Part shown: positions 57,501 through 64,000 of the stretch, piece by piece
How positions within the stretch are numbered: position 1 is the stretch's first letter
Layout: every line of letters begins with the position of its first letter
Assembly: GCA_020631735.1 (NCBI GenBank)
Contig: CM036197.1
Span: 48,035,880 to 48,099,879 of the forward strand
DNA length: 64,000 nt
Direction: 5' to 3'
DNA from: Saccharum officinarum
Taxonomy: Eukaryota > Streptophyta > Magnoliopsida > Poales > Poaceae
Notes under the pieces: model-generated
Told to the model about the DNA's origin: nothing
Databases searched by the model: none
What the model saw: the letters and a program-made list of their open reading frames with translations, nothing else
Made by a program: the position numbers and the translations under genes

Positions 57501-60500
57501 GCACATTTCTGGAAGATATTTGGTTGCCTAGGCAGTGAGGTGGTGGTGGCTGCTAGGGATGAGAGACAACCCATGAAATAGACAGTTGGGGAGGGTGGAA
57601 CTAGATTGTTTCATTGTTTATCACTTCATTGTAACCTGTAAGCAACTAAGCATATCTTCTAATCTTAATGATTGTTACTAATTTATTTAGAGTTAAGCTT
57701 GATTGTTTCTGGAATTCGGGCATGTTGCTATAGTATGACACAGTACTGTTTACTGGCTCAGTCCCTCTGCATGACCCATGCACCAGCCCACCTAGGGCCT
57801 CTCATCATACCACATGTTTAGGAAGTAGCAGGTGACTTAGTTATGCAGTCACAAGTTTTGTGTCTCAGTTATGCATTCACTAGTGAATTTGGGAGCTTAC
57901 ATAAGTTACTGTTATTCTGTTGCGGCGCTTCTTTTTTGTCTGAACAGAGACAAAATCTTGCATTTGCATCCTGCAGTAATCACAGGGCTTGTTTTGGATC
58001 TTCTCTCCTAAACTGCTCCGTGATTGTATTGCGTTTTAAGTTATTTGAATTACCCCTTGAGCTCATGCGTTCTGGTGGTAGGTTGTTAAACTTGTAAGAG
58101 CCATTCGTAATGGATGGATAAAGTTTGACAAGGCCAAGGAGGAACGTAACTTGTATCTATTATGGGGAGATGAAACTGATACAGCAGACAATAAGCGGCA
58201 TGGCTTGAGCTACATTCCTCCTCCTAAACCTAAGTTACCAGGTATGTTGACATTCCTTTTTCAGCATTAGTCACTTCTATAATAATCTCTGAGAAATTAT
58301 TGGAACATGTTTCACTTAGTGCTCATGTACTATATAATTTTCTATTTATTCTTCATGGTGTATCCAGGTCATGAAGAGTCATATAATCCTTCCATTGAAT
58401 ACATTCCTACACAAGAGGAAATATATTCATACCAGCTTATGTATGAGGAGGATCGCCCAAAGTTCATTCCGAAGCGGTACTATCTTCCTTTTTATTGTCC
58501 ATTGTCTTATATCGTCTAAATCATTTTGACTTTGAGTTGTGCGCTTCACCAGATTTGAGTCCCTTCGAAGTGTACCTGCCTATGAGAAGGCACTGAGGGA
58601 AGGTTTTGATCGGTGTCTAGATCTTTATCTCTGCCCTAGAACCCGCAAAAAGCGTGTAAGTTGAGCCCCTATGTTATTTTTATGCATTTATTGCTTTAAA
58701 AGACAATATTTTCTCTAATTTGTGCCAATCATTTGACAATGCCAGATAAATATTGATCCTGAGTCACTCAAGCCCAAGTTACCAAGTAAAAAGGATTTGA
58801 GGCCATACCCGAAAACTTGTTATCTTGAGTTCAAGGGCCATGCAAGTCCTGTGAAATCCATATCGGTTGAAATTACAGGGCAGTGGCTTGCATCTGGTAT
58901 GCGCCATTGTTATTTATTTTCTGCATTTATCTGAATATACATGCACAGAACGTTTTGATACTCAAATGGGGTGATATTAACTAACTCAATGAGAACTGTA
59001 ATGTTGTACTCACATCATCTTTCTCCATACGCTGTAATTTATGGCTTAAAATAGTAGCACTAACTATATCTTAGTAATTTATTTTGCAAAAGTAATTTAT
59101 ATTTTGGTCCGCTTGGATTGTAGAGAAATGGCGAGATCATTTTATATAGAAGTGTGGTAATATTACATGGCCTAATCCACATGGGAGGGGTGGTGAAGAG
59201 TATCCTAATCTAATTACTAAGCAAAACCTGTGGTTAAGATATTTCTTAATCAAGCCAAATAGTTCTTATATGGGTTATAAACTGTATAGTATGATATGTG
59301 AAAAGTAGTAAACCAAAATTGCTTTCTAAAAACAGTTGCAGCTGGCCAGCTGCTAAGTTGACCTTAAACTCGGGGGCTCTGTTTTAGTACACATGGAATA
59401 TTGGTAACCTGCATTATATAAGGTTAACTGACTTGAGCAGGTTTCTCCACTTTAGAAGATCATTTCATAAAAATGAGTATGACAGTGCTAAGTTTCAATT
59501 GCTCCTTTCTGAAGGTTCTTGTGATGGTACAATTCGTGTTTGGGAGGTTGAAACTGGTCGCTGTCTTAAAGTTTGGAACGTTGGAGGTGATGTCCGTAAT
59601 ATTGCCTGGAATCCTTCACCTGACAGGCCTATTCTTGCTGCTGTCGTGTAAGCCCTTTGCTATTCTAGCATATGTGTCCTTTCTGTAAGCTTTATGTATT
59701 CTTCTCATTCATTTTATTTGGTGCAGTGGACATGACCTGCTACTTATTAATGCTGAGGTGGGGAATGAAGAAATGCAAATGAGGGTAAAAGATCTGCTCA
59801 AGATTGATGAAATGACACCTCAAGATGATACTGGTGTGTTGAATTGATAGCCAATCAATGTTTCCAGTGTACTACCGCCTTTTTCAGTCTTCTTAAATAC
59901 TATAATTATTATTTAACAGATGACAAGAAACCAGCTGTGAGGTGGATGAAGCATGAACAACTTGATGGGATCACCTTGATTCATCAAAAGGTCTGATATT
60001 CATATTTTAACTTTTTTTTTTTACTCTTTGGACTAAATAACTCGTTTTCTTTGTTTACCAGTTTATTTCTTGTTTAGGCCGTGTCAAATGTGGAGTGGCA
60101 TTACAAGGGAGATTACTTCACCACAGTTGTGCCAACTGATATCCTTTATGAATCATGTCTTGTTGATTCTGTTTTATGTTCGTCTGTTCTGGATTCCTTT
60201 TTATTTTCAAGTGTGGCACCTCTCTACTTGTAGGTATGTTCATATGCATGGTCACACTGAATATTCAGGACCAATGATATCATAGTTTTAATTTCCCCAT
60301 TCAATTGTACACCTTAATTCCAACGTACGCGATACAAGAGCTGTATTGTTGCATCAGCTCACGAAAAAGCACTCGCACCATCCTTTCCGTAAATTGCCAG
60401 GCCTTCCTGTTGCCGCAACATTCCATCCAAGTCAGAAGATTTTCTTTGTTGCTACTAAGAAATTTGTTCAGGTTTATGATCTCCAAAAAGCTCAGTTGGT

Positions 60501-61769
60501 AAAGAAGCTGGAGTCAGGTCTCCGCGAGATTTCCTCCATCTCGATCCATCCTGGTGGTAGGTCACAAGTCAGCTTGTTGCATCTGTTGGTAGCAAATATC
60601 AAAATTTGTGGTTAAGTATTGTGATTACTTCACGTTTCTTTTGTAGGTGATAATGTTATTGTCGGAAGCAAAGATGGAAAACTATGCTGGTTTGATACTG
60701 ATCTATCTACCAGACCATACAAGACTCTAAAGTATGGTTCTTCTCTTATTTCAATCCCTTTTTGAAAATAAAAAGGACAAGTAATTTTTCAAGATCTTCA
60801 TATAAGATGCAACTTGATTTTCATGTGTTCTACTATATTTAGAATGCTCATGGTCTAATGTGTTCCACTGTATTAATTTCTTCTGTCTACTTTTCTTAGG
60901 AATTTATGCCAACTTAATATTTCGATAAACGTGTTGCAATATTTGTAAAACATGGGCCATATGTTTGCTGCCTGGTTGGTGTGGTTACTGCTTGCACTTT
61001 TACAATCGTCATCAACACCATTATTTGTCCACTGCCTCATGATGGCCAAATTAATCTCAAAATTCCCACAGTTGTCTGCCAGTCTTGTCTTTGATTCTTG
61101 CTGTTTCTTTTTTTTTTCATTTTGAAATACCAATAACTTATTCGCTAAATTTCAGGATCCATTCTAAGGATATTACCAGTGTTACCTTTCACCGAAAGTA
61201 CCCTCTTTTTGCCTCATCCTCCGAGGATTGTACTGCCTATGTATGTCATGGAATGGTCTATTCTGATCTTAACCAGAACACACTTATTGTACCATTGGAA
61301 ATTCTTCGTGGCCATTCTAGTTCAGATGGAAGAGGTATGCATGTCACTGCTTGAATGATTTTTACACTCGTCTTAAACCCAACAATGAGGATACATCATT
61401 AGTTCTGTTTTGGTGGGAAACTAGTACATAGTTAAAATAGTTTTATTTCCTGCTAGATTGACCGTGTTCATTGGATCTGTTGATCTTAGTTTTTCTTGGA
61501 GATGCATTGCTGTGAGTGCAAATATGATATTCATGGCATTGCAGACTAGGACTTGCTTTGTATTCTTTGGAATAAAAATATTATTAGGTTTTTTTTTATT
61601 TATACCTTGATACAGGCATATTATGTTGCTCCGCCTCCCCAGATATCTCGAGGCAATATTTAATCACTTCTCTGGGTTTGCAGGGGTTTTGGACTGCAAG
61701 TTCCATCCTAAACAACCATGGTTGTTCACTGCTGGTGCTGACTCTGTGATTAGACTATACTGCGACTAA
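54545..61769 (+). CDS. BOP1: Ribosome biogenesis protein BOP1 (WD40), 16 exons, with a frameshift in exon 3
   Basis: BOP1 belongs to the nucleolar PeBoW-type complex (PES1, BOP1, WDR12) needed for 27S/32S pre-rRNA processing and 60S assembly. Exons: 54545-54625, 54752-54906, 56392-56508, 56916-57017, 58082-58241, 58368-58476, 58553-58655, 58746-58896, 59515-59647, 59727-59833, 59920-59990, 60078-60138, 60329-60556, 60647-60731, 61156-61334, 61684-61769. The implied protein is 642 residues once exon 3 is read with one extra base. The BOP1-specific N-terminal domain spans about residues 30-300 ([51 protein letters not shown]), and the WD40 propeller about 300-642 ([18 protein letters not shown]; ends [11 protein letters not shown]). 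Intron 12 is AT-AC. Exon 3 lacks one base near 56471-56481, which puts a stop at 58095-58097. The N-terminus is roughly 100 residues shorter than usual. The ATG at 54545 is the only in-frame start seen and is provisional. The gene could be broken, or the lost base could be a sequence error. Confidence 0.92.
55548..55655. repeat. 108-bp hairpin MITE in BOP1 intron 2
   Basis: Termini GGCCTTGTTTGGATGC and GCATCCAAACAAGGCC are perfect 16-bp inverted repeats, and the pairing continues inwards (CATGTATCCA with TGGATACATG). Flanked by TAC on both sides (55545-55547, 55656-55658). Tourist-like. Confidence 0.9.
60139..60328 (+). other. U12-type AT-AC intron in BOP1
   Basis: 190 nt. The donor ATATCCTTTATG matches the minor-spliceosome consensus ATATCCTT. 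The branch site CCTTAAT is at 60312-60318. The acceptor is AAC-GTAC, ending at 60328, about 11 nt after the branch adenosine. The reading frame ([17 protein letters not shown]) is restored only if exactly this intron is removed. Confidence 0.9.
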
Positions 61770-62111
61770 GCATTCCTGCAAGGATTCATGATTTTGCGAG
61801 GCAATAGCCTGTCGTTGGGCCTCAGTATGGTGATGATTGCTATATTCTGGTATGAAGTCACCCAACTGAATCTTGCATAATGTGGCAGTTGGATTGGTGC
61901 ACATGTGTAAAGCATCAGGCTCGTAGCAGTTTTGATCGATTGAGTGGTGGATTTTATTATGCGGTTACGGCTGCTCTGAAAAGGAACATTCAAACAGCGG
62001 TAAGGGTGTTAGTCCGAACACTTGTAGCTGTAACAGGGATATGAAAACAACACTTTGAACTGTCCCAAAATCAATGTTAGTGCTTTGGCTGCCGCTTCTC
62101 AAATCAAGTTA
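61770..62111. other. BOP1 3' flank
   Basis: Probably contains the 3' untranslated region; no other signal was seen. Confidence 0.45.
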
Positions 62112-62337
62112 GGGCACTTGCAATGGCCGACTCATAAGCTAGCTCTAAGTTTTTTTTATATATATATATATTTTAATAGAAGAGAAGGAAAGCTAGCTCT
62201 TTCAAGAGCTAGACTCATACATACATTTCAAGATCATGTGAGAGTGTTATGTGGGTCTAATTATACTATAAGCCATTGCTAAAAGCTGACACTATTAGAG
62301 AGGTTGGCTTAGAGCTAGTAACTGACTTATACTGCCC
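62112..62337. repeat. Tourist-like MITE downstream of BOP1
   Basis: Starts GGGCACTTGCAATGGCC and ends CTTATACTGCCC, flanked by TTA at 62109-62111 and 62338-62340. 226 bp, with inner repeats of AGCTAGCTCT / AGAGCTAG and an AT microsatellite. Confidence 0.75.
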
Positions 62338-62340
62338 TTA

Positions 62341-64000
62341 TGTTGACATGTTTTAGTGGTGCCTCTACCTCCCTCGAAGCATACACACATTTCATTGATT
62401 GATTATGAAATCCTTTTCTGTTCAAACCTGCCTCCGAAGGCCCAACTGACTTTTGTATGAGCAACAACATGCGGGTCATGCTCATGTAGCAATAATACGC
62501 AGAACAGGCAACATAGACTCTTTTTTTTTGCAACTTGGCAACATAGACTTTGTCACTTCGATTTAGGCAAGAGACTTCAATTCATCCTTCACTCCTATTG
62601 CTATGTTAAGAGATTTCATCCTTCGGTTATTGGGTCATCGATAACGAAAGTGAGCGGCACATTCTTCTGGGGACTACATTTACTAGCGCCGGGCCACCCG
62701 CTGCCTCGCCTGGGTGCTGCAGCCAACACCTCCGGCTGCAGAGTGCAGACCCGCGCCCGACTGATTCCGTGCCTATCGACGCAACCGCCGCTGCAGTGCA
62801 TTGTTGCAGCCCAACACGCTTCGCCTTGCGGCTTGCGCCCCCGGCCGCCACCGCGCCAGCCTCGGCCCCTGGCCGCCGTCTCTGGATGTTCTGTGTTCTC
62901 TGACTCGAGCTGCCGCGGCCCGTGGGGACAGGAGCAAAAATAACTAACTACCCCGTACCCTCCCTAGCTGCAATAAAGAAATTCAAACAGATCCACGGAA
63001 AACCACAGAAGAGAAGAACAAAGAACCGGCGAAGATTACAGGGATAAAAAAAAGAAGAGGAAAGCAGAACAAGATTTTTCAAAGGAAATGGTGTTAATAT
63101 GTTGGATTTTGTCTTATCTTCAGCTCATCTCCTTTGCTCTATGTATTGCCTGGTACTTAAAATTGGGTTTAGGCTGTAATAAAAAAATGCCCATCCCCTG
63201 ATCCTTGTGATTGGGTTTATGGAGACGTGTAATTGTGTAAATGACGATCTATGGAGAAGTCATTGAATTTATTAAAAAAAAATTGAAACTCAAAACAGAT
63301 TCCCAATTGCATAGAAATAATAAACTTTGCTAGAAAAAATGCAACAGGATACAAGGTATAAAAAGTGCAGTATATAGTTATAGATAAGGAAATTGCACTT
63401 TTCAATTAGTGCAGTTAATTAATAGAATTTTAAAGTGCAATTATACCACTATACTACCAGTGGACAATGTTCCTTAGAAACTAAGCATCTGACTATGTAG
63501 ACTCAGTACTAGACAACTCACCGGAAAAAGTTGATGGCATCTCAACGCAAGAAGGTACAGAAGAATCCCTAGCGTAGATGTGCCGAGAGCAAGAAAAAAT
63601 GGCTCCTATTTAATAAGTTGCCCCTATTTTGTTTTTCCCCAGACCATGTGATTTGTATGTGACTCACAAGTACTAGACAACTCATCAAACTAACCATGGT
63701 TTCAACTAGAGCTTAAACAGTTGATTTGTATGTGTCGCAACATGTTTGAGATCACTACAGAGAAATATTATGGTTTCATCTTTACAATGCAATACGTGTG
63801 TGACACTACACTGCCATTGAACCAGGTTGAGTTCCTTGATCATACAAAGGTTCTTCATACTTGACAAGCTAAACACGAACAGACTCAAATCACATAACAA
63901 AATTTCCTAGTGTTTCAATGCAATGTTCACAAACGACAAGTCCCAATTATTCATAAACTTAGTACTACACTATGCAACTCCAATACCACCATACCATGTA
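62341..64000. other. Intergenic sequence, nothing recognised
   Basis: A GC-rich stretch at 62680-62930 has open frames on both strands without motifs. The remainder is A/T-rich with no gene, RNA or bounded repeat. Confidence 0.45.

Overview
The window is plant nuclear DNA, most likely from a panicoid grass of the sorghum, maize, sugarcane or Miscanthus type. The evidence is intron-rich genes with plant splice sites, plant-type protein families, and a dense load of grass transposons: Tourist-type MITEs, Stowaway, a Cassandra TRIM, large Ty3/gypsy-type LTRs, hAT, MULE, SINE and LINE copies. Three runs of exactly 100 N (10303-10402, 38080-38179, 52205-52304) are assembly gaps.

Three cellular genes can be reconstructed exon by exon. 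(1) A complete minus-strand RING-H2 E3 ubiquitin ligase gene of the RHG1A/HIP1 type (CDS 6567 to 1775, six coding exons, 660 codons). (2) The 3' five exons of EME1, the non-catalytic partner of the MUS81 structure-selective endonuclease (38919-41136, plus). The upstream exons are not in the window; transposon sequence and an assembly gap lie where they would be expected. (3) BOP1, a WD40 ribosome-biogenesis factor (54545-61769, plus, 16 exons). BOP1 has a minor-spliceosome AT-AC intron, an apparent one-base deletion in exon 3, and a short N-terminus whose only in-frame ATG lies in what looks like a transposon end.

The rest is mostly accessory DNA. About 12.2-20.1 kb holds a large LTR-like element (A) with an inverted 4.1-kb relative (B) inserted in it; B is flanked by the 5-bp duplication CCAGC. 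A third relative (C) starts at 35432 and runs into a gap. About 47.9-51.5 kb is a Ty3/gypsy LTR plus degenerate gag, and that LTR contains a Cassandra TRIM carrying 5S-rRNA-like sequence. The region 23.4-25.0 kb is an unrecognised about 0.73-kb direct duplication. A MULE-type element with a 9-bp duplication (32129-32751), two hAT-type elements with 8-bp duplications (33946-34743, 44523-44959), three LINE fragments with 13-16 bp duplications, a SINE, and many MITEs complete the picture. The genes are housekeeping functions (protein turnover, recombination repair, ribosome assembly) and do not form a shared pathway. No tRNA, rRNA array or CRISPR was found, and none of the systems looks prokaryotic.
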